Assembly (NCBI RefSeq): GCF_001713475.1
Contig: NZ_CP016499.1
Location: forward strand, 1,612,001 to 1,676,000
Length of the DNA stretch: 64,000 nt
Origin: Agrobacterium sp. RAC06
GTDB taxonomy: Bacteria > Pseudomonadota > Alphaproteobacteria > Rhizobiales > Rhizobiaceae
Direction of reading: 5' to 3'
The notes under the pieces were generated by a model that saw nothing but the letters and a program-made list of their open reading frames with translations, had not been told where the DNA came from and ran no database searches. Both the position numbers and the translations under genes were made by a program. Below are positions 25,758 to 33,625 of the stretch, piece after piece; positions within the stretch are counted from its first letter, which is position 1; each line of letters opens with the position of its first letter.

Positions 25758-25837
25758 TTTTAGAACGAGGCCGCGCGCCTCACCCTACCCTCTGCCCGCA
25801 AGCGGGGAGAGGGAGGTGCGCGCGGTCAGCGTTTTGG

Positions 25838-25901
25838 CCTTCTCCTCGGCAGCCAAGGAGAAGGTGCCGCCCTTCGGCGGGCTCAGGAGGCGGATGAGGG
25901 G
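25838..25901. repeat. Dispersed palindromic repeat, family A, inverted copy
   Basis: Read on the other strand it repeats 'cccctcatccgcc' and 'ggcaccttctcc' of the copy at 24484-24534. An internal stem pairs 'ccttctcct' with 'aggagaagg' at about 25838-25864. Confidence 0.6.
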
Positions 25902-25910
25902 CAAAGGATC

Positions 25911-26100
25911 ACCCCTCACCCTGAGGTGCCTGCGCCCGCAGGCCTCGAAGGGCGAGGCCACGGAAGAGCCACCCGCCCTCCTCCTTCGAGGGGAGCGCTC
26001 GCTCCCGCCTCAGGATGAGGGCTTGCCAGCAGAGAGGGCGCATCCATCACAGGACGGTGGCTGGTCAGCAGAGAGCGGCACCCTTCTGCCTGGATGAGGG
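25911..26100. repeat. Dispersed repeat, family B
   Basis: Contains 'tcaccctgaggtgcctgcg', 'gcaggcctcgaagggcgagg' and 'ctcaggatgagggcttgcc', ending in a second 'ggatgagggcttgcctga'. These blocks look like the Leu/Pro-free intergenic repeats often seen in rhizobia, here with an internal partial duplication. Confidence 0.55.
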
Positions 26101-26120
26101 CTTGCCTGAGGCGGCGGCGC

Positions 26121-26172
26121 CAACACCCTCCCCTTGAGGGGGAGGGTCGGACCGCAGGTCCGGGGTGGGGTG
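26121..26172. repeat. Dispersed palindromic repeat, family C
   Basis: 'ccctccccttgagggggaggg' forms a stem at about 26126-26147, followed by a second small palindrome 'ggaccgcaggtcc'. An inverted relative is at 26260-26310. Confidence 0.6.
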
Positions 26173-26259
26173 ACAGCGACGCTGGCCGGGATCGATGGCG
26201 GAGGTGGTTTTCGCCCCACAAAGCGGCCCGTGGCGGAAGTCGGACAGGTCGGCGGGCTT

Positions 26260-26310
26260 CACCCCCACCCGCCGCTTTGCGGCGACCTCCCCCCTCAAGG
26301 GGGAGGCGGA
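26260..26310. repeat. Dispersed palindromic repeat, family C, inverted copy
   Basis: 'acccccacccgccgctttgc' followed by 'cctcccccctcaagggggagg'. The second part is the reverse complement of the stem at 26126-26147 with small changes. Confidence 0.6.
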
Positions 26311-26335
26311 GTGCGGCGGAACGGCTCGGCGACGC

Positions 26336-27028
26336 TCACCCGACGATGGCGAAACCTTCCGTCTCGGCGCGACCCGGCACCGGCATCGGCGCGCGGCCGA
26401 TCCATTGGACGTGACGCTCCAGGATGCGGGCGGCTTCTGCCGCGTCGCCTGATTTCAGGGCTTCGAGGATGGCGCGGTGGTCGTGGTCGGTGCGGGCTTC
26501 CCAGGTGGCGCGCCAGGCGACGAAGAGGAAGCGGGCGGAGACGGCGTGGAGATCGTCGATGACGGACAGCAGGCGCGGCATACCACAGGTGGAGACGATC
26601 AGCCGGTGGAAGCGGCGGTTGGCCTCCTCCCAGGTGCGAACATCCTTGGCGTCATCCGCGTCGGCTGCGGCCTGTTCGGCAGCGGCCAGCACCTCCGGCG
26701 TCAGGTTGGGGGCGGCGTGGCGCAGGGCGAGCACTTCAAGTGCTGCGCGCATCTCGGCGACTTCGCGCACCTGTTTGAGATCAAAGCTGGCGACCCGCAC
26801 GCCCCGACGGGGCAGCGAGACGACCAGGCCTTGCGCCTCCAGCCGGCGGAAGGCCTCGCGCACGGGCACATGGCTTGCGCCGAATTCCTCGGCGATATGG
26901 TCCTGCGCCAGACGCGAACCGGGCACGAGTTCGCCATGGATGATACGCTCCGCAAGCGCGCGGCTGATGCGGCTCGCCACCGTGTCCTTCAAGGAATCGT
27001 CGCGGGTCTTGGGCATGCGGTCATGCAT
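26336..27028 (-). CDS. GntR/FCD-family transcriptional regulator, candidate BioR
   Basis: A 230-residue repressor. The N-terminal winged helix-turn-helix is typical of GntR ('ISRALAERIIHGELVPGSRL', 'VPVREAFRRLEAQGLV'). The C-terminal FCD ligand domain covers about residues 90-215 and has the metal-site pattern of 'RRFHRLIV' and 'DHDHRAILEALKSGD'. BioR belongs to the GntR family and is often encoded near biotin genes; this gene is the nearest regulator to bioY and its BioR boxes, on the same strand. That makes it a candidate BioR, but a regulator of an unrelated catabolic pathway is equally possible. An alternative start is 27016. Confidence 0.85.
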   Translation of the reverse strand: MHDRMPKTRDDSLKDTVASRISRALAERIIHGELVPGSRLAQDHIAEEFGASHVPVREAFRRLEAQGLVVSLPRRGVRVASFDLKQVREVAEMRAALEVLALRHAAPNLTPEVLAAAEQAAADADDAKDVRTWEEANRRFHRLIVSTCGMPRLLSVIDDLHAVSARFLFVAWRATWEARTDHDHRAILEALKSGDAAEAARILERHVQWIGRAPMPVPGRAETEGFAIVG

Positions 27029-27071
27029 AGTCAGCGGGGCATGGCTTGTCGAGGGAGTGGCAGGACGCGCG

Positions 27072-27386
27072 TCAGTCGAGCGCCCTTAGGATCGCCTGCC
27101 AATCCTGCCGCCCGCCGAGAATACGCAGGATGGTCACCTGCCCTTCGAGATCCACATAGACAATAAGATGACTGCGATAGGGATAAATCCGGACCAGAGG
27201 CATGAATTCGAGGCACTCGCGAAACAACGCCGGAGACCGAGCAACCCGGTCAAAGGCCTGCACGAGTTCGTCGAGATAGCGATCGGCCTGATCGGCGGAC
27301 CAGGTTTCCGCACCATAGGCCCAGACGGTTTCGAGGTCACGCAGGCCTTCAGGCGCGATCGCATAACCGCGACTATCGGGCGCCAT
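27072..27386 (-). CDS. ParE/RelE-family toxin
   Basis: A 104-residue toxin subunit of a type II toxin-antitoxin pair. The fold is indicated by 'EGLRDLETVWAYGAETW', 'ADRYLDELVQAFDRVARSP' and the C-terminal 'YRSHLIVYVDLEGQVTILRI'. Members inhibit gyrase (ParE) or cleave mRNA (RelE); the sequence is closer to ParE. It overlaps the antitoxin gene by 14 bases, with the antitoxin first, as usual. Confidence 0.85.
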   Translation of the reverse strand: MAPDSRGYAIAPEGLRDLETVWAYGAETWSADQADRYLDELVQAFDRVARSPALFRECLEFMPLVRIYPYRSHLIVYVDLEGQVTILRILGGRQDWQAILRALD

Positions 27387-27618
27387 GGCTCTCGCGCATC
27401 CGCCGCTTGAAGGCCTCGGGATCGAAGGGCTCCGGCGGGCCGCTTTCGATCCCCTTGGTGATGGCGGCCTGAAGCTGGTCGAAGGCTGCGAGACGCTCCT
27501 GATCCTTGCGGATCAGGTCGCGGATATAGTCGCTGGCATTGCCGTAGCGGCCGCTCTCGGCCTGACGCTCGACCCAGGCCTTCATCGGATCGGGAAGGGA
27601 TACGTTCATCGTTGCCAT
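27373..27618 (-). CDS. ParD-family antitoxin
   Basis: 81 residues from the ATG at 27618 ('MATMNVSLPDPMKAWVERQA'). The ribbon-helix-helix N-terminus binds the operon promoter ('GRYGNASDYIRDLIRKDQER'). The C-terminal tail 'EPFDPEAFKRRMRESHG' should neutralise the toxin. It forms one operon with the overlapping toxin gene and should repress it. Confidence 0.88.
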   Translation of the reverse strand: MATMNVSLPDPMKAWVERQAESGRYGNASDYIRDLIRKDQERLAAFDQLQAAITKGIESGPPEPFDPEAFKRRMRESHGAR

Positions 27619-27680
27619 GGCCTGCCTCCAGTCATGAGCCAAAGATGGCGCGGATGGCAAAGTTTGTCAAAACCCCACCC

Positions 27681-28025
27681 TCACCCATGTCTCGCGCGGC
27701 TGTCCTCCGGCGCCTCGGCCCGGTCTTCGAGACCGTAGTCGCGCAGCACTTGGGCGACGCGCAGGCGATAGGCGGCGAAGACGCCGCCCCTGCCGGCCGC
27801 TTGCGCGGCGCGGTGTTCTTCCGTTTCGCGCCAGCGGCGGACGGCCTCTTCGTCGCGCCAGAAGGAGAGCGACAAGAGCTTGCCACGGGTCGACAGGCTC
27901 TCGAAGCGCTCAACGGAGAGGAAGCCGTCGGCCGCCTCCAGTTGGGCGCGCAGTTCACCGGCCAAATCGAGATAGCGGTGGCGTTCTCCGACAAATGGCA
28001 CCACCTCGAAGATGACGGCGATCAT
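27681..28025 (-). CDS. Antibiotic-biosynthesis-monooxygenase (ABM) domain protein
   Basis: A 114-residue dimeric alpha-beta barrel protein. The pattern 'ELRAQLEAADGFLSVERFES' and 'LLSLSFWRDEEAVRRWRETEEH' is typical of the ABM family, which includes small cofactor-free monooxygenases. Its start overlaps the stop of the NIPSNAP gene by 4 bases (ATGA), so the two are translated together. The operon is divergent from an ArsR-type regulator with two palindromes between them. Substrate unknown; a redox or quinone-type small molecule is a guess. Confidence 0.85.
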   Translation of the reverse strand: MIAVIFEVVPFVGERHRYLDLAGELRAQLEAADGFLSVERFESLSTRGKLLSLSFWRDEEAVRRWRETEEHRAAQAAGRGGVFAAYRLRVAQVLRDYGLEDRAEAPEDSRARHG

Positions 28026-28351
28026 GGCTGGACTTTCGACGATGGCGAGCTGGAGACATTCTTCAGGAAGAGGCGGTCCTCCTCCAGGATGAAGCGGGCG
28101 TTCCTGGCGAATTCATAATTGGCCTTGCCGAGCGGATCGGCAGCAAGCTTCGCGCGATAGGCTTCATAGGCCGCCAGATTTTCGATGTGGTAGATGCCGT
28201 AGGCCGTGGTTGCCGAGCCCTCGTGCGGGGCGAAATAGCCGACCAGATCGGCGCCGCAGCGGGGGATCGCCTCGCCCCAGTTGCGAGCGTAAGTGGCGAA
28301 GTCGTCGCGACCGAAGGGGTCGATGCGGTAACGGATGATGCAGGTGATCAT
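28022..28351 (-). CDS. NIPSNAP-family protein
   Basis: 109 residues with start at 28351 ('MITCIIRYRIDPFGRDDF'); a longer frame upstream crosses the operator region and is not credible. The NIPSNAP signature is a ferredoxin-like alpha-beta fold with 'FATYARNWGEAIPRCGADL', 'YGIYHIENLAAYEAYRAKL' and 'FILEEDRLFLK'. It is the first gene of the pair with the ABM gene. The function of bacterial members is not established. Confidence 0.85.
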   Translation of the reverse strand: MITCIIRYRIDPFGRDDFATYARNWGEAIPRCGADLVGYFAPHEGSATTAYGIYHIENLAAYEAYRAKLAADPLGKANYEFARNARFILEEDRLFLKNVSSSPSSKVQP

Positions 28352-28405
28352 GGGTTGTTCCTCGTGGTTTGCGAGGTGGGTTTGCCACGGCACCGACGCC
28401 TGATG

Positions 28406-28423
28406 CTTCGATCGGGGTCGAAG
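28406..28423. promoter_or_regulatory. Palindromic operator 1 between NIPSNAP and ArsR genes
   Basis: 'cttcgatcggggtcgaag' is a near-perfect inverted repeat. Together with the copy at 28449-28466 it lies between the divergent ArsR-type regulator and the NIPSNAP-ABM operon, where an autoregulating repressor would be expected to bind. Confidence 0.65.
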
Positions 28424-28448
28424 TTTTGCCCAACCCTTTCCTTCAACA

Positions 28449-28466
28449 GTTCGACCCGGATCGAAG
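28449..28466. promoter_or_regulatory. Palindromic operator 2 between NIPSNAP and ArsR genes
   Basis: 'gttcgacccggatcgaag' is a second near-palindrome and is almost the reverse complement of operator 1. The two are offset by 43 bases, close to four helical turns, so two dimers could bind on the same face of the DNA. Confidence 0.65.
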
Positions 28467-28518
28467 CATTGGCTACACTTGCGATGCAGACTGCGCTTTC
28501 TAACGGGGAGAACATCAT

Positions 28519-29205
28519 ATGGCGGAAGGACCTGACATCGCGCGCATCGCTTCACTGATCGGCGATCCGGCGCGCTCGAACATGCTCTTGGCGCTGATCG
28601 GCGGCAAGGCGTTGACCGCGACGGAACTTGCGGGCGCGGCAGGCGTGACGCTGCAGACGGCGAGTTCGCATCTGTCGAAGCTCGAAGAGGGTGGCCTCCT
28701 CTCCCAGCGCAAACAGGGGCGGCATCGCTATTTTGCACTGGCCGACGGTCATGTCGGGACGATGATCGAGAGCCTGATGAGCTTTTCAGCGACGCGCGGG
28801 CACCTGCGCCACCGCACCGGGCCGAAGGAGCCGGAGCTGCGCAAGGCGCGGATCTGCTACGACCATCTGGCCGGCGATTTTGGCGTGCGCATGCTGGACA
28901 GCCTGGTTGGGCAGGGCGCAATCCGGGCGGAGGACGAGGCGCTGACGCTGACAACTGTGGGCGAGAGCTTGCTCGAAGGTCGCGGCCTCGATATCGGCAG
29001 CCTTAGAGCCAAGCGACGCCCGCTCTGCCGCGCATGCCTCGACTGGAGCGAGCGGCGGACGCATCTCGCGGGCGCGCTGGGGGCGGCGCTGCTCACACAT
29101 TTCCTCGATCGGGGACTGGCGCGGCGGGTGGAGGAGAGCCGGATCATCCGGTTCTCACCCGAGGGCGAGCGGCATTTTCTCAAGTGGTTTCCCCTGCCCG
29201 ACTGA
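28519..29205 (+). CDS. ArsR-family transcriptional regulator with C-terminal extension
   Basis: 228 residues. The N-terminal winged helix is of ArsR type ('RIASLIGDPARSNMLLALIG', 'GVTLQTASSHLSKLEEGGLL'). Beyond residue 90 is an extension of about 135 residues that typical ArsR repressors lack. It contains 'ARICYDHLAGDFGVRML' and 'RPLCRACLDWSERRTHLAG', a pattern seen in a subgroup of long ArsR-like regulators. The Cys pair may sense metal or redox. It is divergent from the NIPSNAP-ABM operon, with two palindromes in between. Confidence 0.88.
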   Translation: MAEGPDIARIASLIGDPARSNMLLALIGGKALTATELAGAAGVTLQTASSHLSKLEEGGLLSQRKQGRHRYFALADGHVGTMIESLMSFSATRGHLRHRTGPKEPELRKARICYDHLAGDFGVRMLDSLVGQGAIRAEDEALTLTTVGESLLEGRGLDIGSLRAKRRPLCRACLDWSERRTHLAGALGAALLTHFLDRGLARRVEESRIIRFSPEGERHFLKWFPLPD

Positions 29206-29245
29206 GTTCGACATGCATGCGTCACAGGCACCTTGAAAAGAAACC

Positions 29246-29262
29246 AACCATACGGTATGTTT
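29246..29262. promoter_or_regulatory. TetR-type operator before the SMR pump
   Basis: A perfect 11-base palindrome 'catacggtatg' at 29249-29259 with partly symmetric flanks. It lies 29 bases upstream of the SMR start codon. The TetR gene in the same operon is the likely binder. Confidence 0.55.
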
Positions 29263-29290
29263 TAACATTCTCTTTTCCGGAGCCCCGTCC

Positions 29291-29635
29291 ATGAACCCCA
29301 CACTGACCGCCTATGGCGCGCTGGCTGCCGCCATCGTGCTCGAAGTCATCGGCACGACGTTGCTACAGAAATCGGCGCAGTTCACCAAGCTTCTGCCGAC
29401 GGCTGGCATGGTGATGTTTTATGTCGCCTCCTTCTACCTTCTGTCACAGGCGCTGAAGGGCATGCCGCTTGGCATCGCCTATGCGATGTGGGGTGGGCTA
29501 GGCATCGTGCTGACCGCTCTGATCAGCGTGTTCTACCTCAAGCAGAGCCTGGACCTTGCGGCGCTTGTGGGTATCGCCCTGATCGTTGCCGGCGTCATCG
29601 TGATGAACACGCTGTCGAGCACGGTGTCGCACTGA
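29291..29635 (+). CDS. Small multidrug resistance (SMR) efflux protein
   Basis: 114 residues with four transmembrane helices, the size of EmrE-type proton-coupled exporters. The essential Glu is Glu18 in 'IVLEVIGTTLLQ'. Other family marks are 'GMPLGIAYAMWGGLGIV' and the C-terminal 'GIALIVAGVIVMN'. It is expected to export quaternary cations or guanidinium-like compounds. Its stop overlaps by one base the start of a TetR regulator (TGATG). Confidence 0.9.
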   Translation: MNPTLTAYGALAAAIVLEVIGTTLLQKSAQFTKLLPTAGMVMFYVASFYLLSQALKGMPLGIAYAMWGGLGIVLTALISVFYLKQSLDLAALVGIALIVAGVIVMNTLSSTVSH

Positions 29636-30225
29636 TGGCGGCCTCTCCCTCGCGCGGAGACAAAACGCTTTCCGCGCATCACCGCAAGAAACAGCCGGAG
29701 CAGGTGCGCCGGGCATTGCTTGACTGTGCGGCGCAGATCGCCGCCGAACAGGGATCGTCGGCCATCACGATCCAGGCGGTCGCCGAACGGGCCGGCGTGA
29801 CCAAGGGCGGGCTGCTGCATCATTTCGATAGCAAGCAGGCGCTGCTGGCCGCCGTCTTTGAGGATCTTCTCGACAAGATGGATCAGGAAATCGACCGGAC
29901 TCTGGCGGATGATCCCACGTCGCGGGGACGCTTCACGCGGGCCTATGTGCGTGCCTGCTTCTCCGACCGCCTGCTGGGCGACCGCAGCCTCTGGGGTGCA
30001 CTGTCGGTCGCAATCGTCTCGGAACCGGCGCTGCGCGCGCTCTGGTCGGCCTGGCTCGACGGGCGCATGGCGCGGCATGCCGAGACCGACGGCGATCCGA
30101 GGCTGGTTGCCGTGCGGCTTGCAGCCGACGGCGTCTGGCTCGCTGACATGATGGAAAAGGCGGGCGGGCTCAAACGTTATCCGCAGGATTTCGAGGTCGT
30201 GCTGCTCGCGATGGCTGAGGCTTGA
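29635..30225 (+). CDS. TetR-family regulator of the SMR pump
   Basis: 196 residues; start at 29635 overlaps the SMR stop, so the genes are translationally coupled. The DNA-binding domain is 'AAEQGSSAITIQAVAERAGV' then 'TKGGLLHHFDSKQALLAAVF'. The C-terminal ligand domain follows to residue 196. It probably represses its own operon through the palindrome at 29246-29262 and releases it when the pump substrate is present. Target assignment is inference from the operon. Confidence 0.9.
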   Translation: MAASPSRGDKTLSAHHRKKQPEQVRRALLDCAAQIAAEQGSSAITIQAVAERAGVTKGGLLHHFDSKQALLAAVFEDLLDKMDQEIDRTLADDPTSRGRFTRAYVRACFSDRLLGDRSLWGALSVAIVSEPALRALWSAWLDGRMARHAETDGDPRLVAVRLAADGVWLADMMEKAGGLKRYPQDFEVVLLAMAEA

Positions 30226-30338
30226 AACTAGACGGCCATGCGATGTTCGGCACGGCAGCCGTGCATGACGCGTGATTGTCCTTGCCCTTCCGATCGTGTA
30301 GGGAGCGACTTTCCCTGGACCACATGACGGATGTTTCC

Positions 30339-31028
30339 ATGAGCGGCTTCGACCTCACCCTTTTCGATTGCGACGGCGTGCTCGTCGATTCCGAGATCAT
30401 CGCGGCCAAGGTCGAATCGAAGCTTCTGACGGAAGCGGGTTATCCGATTTCGGTCGAGGAGATGGGCGAGCGCTTCGCCGGCATGACCTGGAAGAACATT
30501 CTGCTGTCGATCGAGAAGGAGATCGACATTCCGCTCTCCGCAAGCCTGATCGACAAGTCGGAACAGCTGCTCGACCAGAAACTCGCCCGCGAGGTGAAGG
30601 CGATCGAAGGCGTGCAGTATGCCCTGGCGCGTCTCGCCGGTCCGCGCTGCATCTGCTCCAACTCCTCCTCGCATCGTCTCGACATGATGCTGACCAAGGT
30701 CGGCCTCAAGGAGTTCTTCGCGCCGCATATCTATTCGGCCAAGGATCTCGGCGCTGACAGGGTCAAGCCGAAGCCGGACATCTTCCTGCATGGCGCCCAG
30801 CAGTTCAATGTCAGCCCATCCAAATGCATCGTGATCGAGGATTCCGTGCACGGCGTACATGCGGCACGCGAAGCCGGCATGCGCGTCATCGGCTTTACCG
30901 GCGCCTCGCACACCTATCCCTCGCACGCGGACCGGCTGACGGATGCCGGTGCCGAGACGGTGATTGCCCGCATGCAGGATCTGCCGGGCGTGATCGCCGC
31001 CATGGCCGAGTGGGAAGGCGCGTTTTAA
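30339..31028 (+). CDS. HAD-IA hydrolase, beta-phosphoglucomutase/phosphoglycolate phosphatase-like
   Basis: 229 residues from the ATG at 30339 ('MSGFDLTLFDCDGVLVDSE'); an in-frame ATG at 30324 would add five. Motif I is 'FDCDGVLVDSE' with the DxD pair; motif II is 'CSNSSSHRL'; motif III is 'KPKPDIFLHGA'; motif IV is 'IVIEDSVHGVHAAREAGM'. The order and cap size fit the HAD-IA branch that includes beta-phosphoglucomutases and sugar phosphatases. Specific substrate not predicted. It stands alone and is convergent with the lipid-kinase gene. Confidence 0.88.
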   Translation: MSGFDLTLFDCDGVLVDSEIIAAKVESKLLTEAGYPISVEEMGERFAGMTWKNILLSIEKEIDIPLSASLIDKSEQLLDQKLAREVKAIEGVQYALARLAGPRCICSNSSSHRLDMMLTKVGLKEFFAPHIYSAKDLGADRVKPKPDIFLHGAQQFNVSPSKCIVIEDSVHGVHAAREAGMRVIGFTGASHTYPSHADRLTDAGAETVIARMQDLPGVIAAMAEWEGAF

Positions 31029-31048
31029 TTCTCTGACGAGCGACTGGC

Positions 31049-31972
31049 TCAGGTCTTGATGGTCAACGCCTGGGGCAGGATTTCTGCGACGAAACCGCCC
31101 CGGATTGGCATTTCGCCGTCGATTTCCACCGGGAAACGCTGGGGATCACGCGGCCGCACCTCGACGCGACGTCCTTTATGAAAACTTAAGAGCGGATGGC
31201 CGACATGGCCGGCGGAATGCAGGCGTCCCAGTAAATTGAGAAGGCCGAGGATCTTTTCCTCGCGCATCACGGCAATGTCGAACAGGCCATCGGCGACATC
31301 GGCATCCGGCGTGATGTGCATGCCGCCGCCAAACCAGCCGCCATTGGCAATCGCTGCGATTGCCAGCCGCCCCTGATGCACCTGCATGCCATCGATCAGC
31401 ACTTCGAAATCATAGGGACGATAGCGCAGGATCGCGCGTGCCGCATGGACAAGGAAGCGGAGGGGGCCGTTCAAGATGCGTCTGCGTCCAGGCGCGTTCA
31501 CAGCATCGACGATTTCGCCGGAAATGCCGACACTGGCGATATTGGCAAAGTGGCGACGCTGCTCGTTGCCGGCAGCATCGCGGCTGACGAGCAACCCGGC
31601 GTCAATCTTGCGGACAGGGGCGTTTGCGATGTGTTCTGCGAGGGCCGCCGGATCGCTCGGTAGCTTGAAGTTTCGGATGAAATCGCAGCCCGTGCCGATC
31701 GGCAGAAAGGCGAGCGGCATCTCGGGGCGCGACGAGGTCAGCACACCATCGACGACGTCGCTGATCGTGCCGTCACCGCCGGCGACCACAACAACGTCGT
31801 AAGGCCCCACTGCCAGCTCGCGGGCGAGCCTTCTCACGTCCCCGCTGGAGCGGCTTTCATGGATTTCCAGATCCGGGAAACGATGGCGGAAGGCGGCAAG
31901 CAGGGGAGCCCATTGCTTCTGGCCTGCTCGGCCGCCCGCAATGGGATTTCTCACGACAGCAATTTTCAACAA
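31049..31972 (-). CDS. Diacylglycerol/lipid kinase (YegS/DagK family)
   Basis: 307 residues. The nucleotide-binding signature is 'VVVAGGDGTISDVVDGVL' and 'LAFLPIGTGCDFIRNF', the latter corresponding to the GTGNDFAR motif with Cys in place of Asn. The second domain is a beta-sandwich ('IANGGWFGGGMHITPDADVADGLFDI'). Family members phosphorylate diacylglycerol or related lipids at the inner face of the membrane. The N-terminus 'MLKIAVVRNPIAGGRAGQ' supports the start. Single gene. Confidence 0.9.
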   Translation of the reverse strand: MLKIAVVRNPIAGGRAGQKQWAPLLAAFRHRFPDLEIHESRSSGDVRRLARELAVGPYDVVVVAGGDGTISDVVDGVLTSSRPEMPLAFLPIGTGCDFIRNFKLPSDPAALAEHIANAPVRKIDAGLLVSRDAAGNEQRRHFANIASVGISGEIVDAVNAPGRRRILNGPLRFLVHAARAILRYRPYDFEVLIDGMQVHQGRLAIAAIANGGWFGGGMHITPDADVADGLFDIAVMREEKILGLLNLLGRLHSAGHVGHPLLSFHKGRRVEVRPRDPQRFPVEIDGEMPIRGGFVAEILPQALTIKT

Positions 31973-32145
31973 GGCCTCCCTGGGGACACCGCCTTAGTGG
32001 CCCACTCCCTCTAAATGCCAGCGCGTGCATCCCGAGGGGGCGCATGCTCCGCCATGTGGCTTGCACGCTAGCATCCGCCGAGCAGAGAGAGCAAGGCGAG
32101 GCACCGGCCCGGACCGATGCCTTGCACAACATGAGAAAGACGTGA

Positions 32146-33510
32146 TCAGCCCCGCTGATGCCGGTGGGTGGAGGCAATGTGGCGATCGGTCAGACGGGCG
32201 TTGCCGAAGAGCTTTTGCCGCAGCGGCCCTTCGCGGTATTCGGTCTTGTAGAGACCTTTCTCCTGCAGGCGGGGAACGACCAACTCGATGATGTCGTCGA
32301 AGCATTCCGGCACGACCGTGCGCGACAGGTTGAAGCCGTCGACGCCGGTGTCTTCCACCCAGTCCACCAGCCAGTCGACGACCTGATCTGCGGAGGCGAC
32401 GAGTGGCGGCTGGCGGCTGCCGAGCACCATCTGTTCGATCAGTTTGCGCTTCGTCCATTGCGGCCCGGCCGCGCGGTCCATGGCCTTGATGTTGGAGATA
32501 ATCGCCTGGCTCTTGCCCGTCTCGACCGGTTCGTCCATGTCGAATTTGTCGAAGTCGATGCCCATCGAGGCGGCAGCATGGGTGAGCGCGGCCTCGGAGC
32601 TCACGTACTGGCGGTAGTCCTCGAACTTTTCGCGGGCCTCCTTTTCGGTACGGCCGGTGACGATGGTGGCACCAAGGAAGACCTTGATGTCATCGCCTTG
32701 ACGCCCCAGTCCCTCGGCACGTGCCCGGATGTCGGAGACGATTTCGCGCACGCCCTCCTTCTTCTGGCCGTTGACGAAGACGCATTCAGCGTGTGTTGCG
32801 GCGAACTGTCGGCCACGCGGCGAGGAACCGGCCTGATACAGCACCGGCGTGCGCTGGGGCGAGGGTTCTGAGAGGTGATAGGCATCGACCTTATATTGGC
32901 GTCCATGATGATGGACGGGATGGACACGCTGCGGATCGGCATAAACCTTTGCCGCCTTGTCGGCCACCACAGCGCCGTCTTCCCAGCTCCCTTCAAGGAG
33001 CTTGTAGATCACCTCCATGTATTCATCTGCGAGGTCGTAGCGATCGTCATGGGCCATCTGCCCGTCGAGGCCGATGGCGCGTGCGGCACTGTCGAGATAG
33101 CCGGTCACGATGTTCCAGCCGATGCGGCCACCGGTCAGATGATCGAGCGTCGCCATGCGGCGGGCAAAGAGGAAGGGCTGTTCGTAAGTGAGGTTGGCCG
33201 TGACGCCGAAGCCGAGATGGCGGGTGGCCGCGGCCATGGCCGGAACCAGCATCATCGGATCGTTGACCGGCACCTGCACGGCACCGCGAAGTGCTGGCGC
33301 CGGACTGCCGCTCAGAACGTCGTAGATACCGACGACATCGGCGAGAAAGATACCGTCGAAGAGGCCAGCTTCCAAGCGCTTCGCGTAGTCGGTCCAGTAG
33401 GCGAGGTTCGTATATTCCATCGAGCGATCTCGCGGATGGCTCCAGAGACCCTGCTGGATATGCCCGACGCAATTCATGTCGAAGGCGTTGAAACGGATTT
33501 CGCGTGCCAT
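32146..33510 (-). CDS. LLM-class flavin-dependent monooxygenase (NtaA/SnaA/DszA type)
   Basis: 454 residues with start at 33510 ('MAREIRFNAFDMNCVGHIQ'). This subgroup of luciferase-like FMNH2-dependent monooxygenases oxidises nitrilotriacetate, sulfonates or thiophenes. Signatures include 'WSHPRDRSMEYTNLAYWTDY', 'NLTYEQPFLFARRMATLDHL', 'GGRIGWNIVTGYLDSAARAI' and 'PVLYQAGSSPRGRQFAATHA'. No partner flavin reductase is in the window. It is divergent from an XRE-cupin regulator that probably controls it. The substrate is unknown. Confidence 0.9.
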   Translation of the reverse strand: MAREIRFNAFDMNCVGHIQQGLWSHPRDRSMEYTNLAYWTDYAKRLEAGLFDGIFLADVVGIYDVLSGSPAPALRGAVQVPVNDPMMLVPAMAAATRHLGFGVTANLTYEQPFLFARRMATLDHLTGGRIGWNIVTGYLDSAARAIGLDGQMAHDDRYDLADEYMEVIYKLLEGSWEDGAVVADKAAKVYADPQRVHPVHHHGRQYKVDAYHLSEPSPQRTPVLYQAGSSPRGRQFAATHAECVFVNGQKKEGVREIVSDIRARAEGLGRQGDDIKVFLGATIVTGRTEKEAREKFEDYRQYVSSEAALTHAAASMGIDFDKFDMDEPVETGKSQAIISNIKAMDRAAGPQWTKRKLIEQMVLGSRQPPLVASADQVVDWLVDWVEDTGVDGFNLSRTVVPECFDDIIELVVPRLQEKGLYKTEYREGPLRQKLFGNARLTDRHIASTHRHQRG

Positions 33511-33625
33511 GCTGGGTTTGTCCCTTCCAGTGTTCGACAGGCGGCGACTTGTGGATGCGCCGTTATCTATCGTATGCTCCTGTCCACTATAGAAGACGCG
33601 GCCGGAGAATTTGGCAAGGGTCGAG

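Larger units (their letters stand above)
25588..26335. other. Intergenic region with BioR boxes and a mosaic of repeats
   Basis: About 750 bases without a gene. The bioY-proximal 170 bases are AT-rich and hold three 'ttatctat'-type sites. From about 25770 onward the sequence is made of short GC-rich palindromic repeats of at least three families, listed separately. Frames that stay open here reflect the repeats and lack ribosome sites and conserved features. Confidence 0.65.

Noticed and set aside
25588..26335. CRISPR-like array
   Set aside because: The repeats differ in length and sequence, are palindromic and lack regular spacers.
29206..29290. Guanidine riboswitch before the SMR gene
   Set aside because: The leader is only about 85 bases and I could not find the conserved guanidine-riboswitch core; the palindrome fits a TetR operator better.
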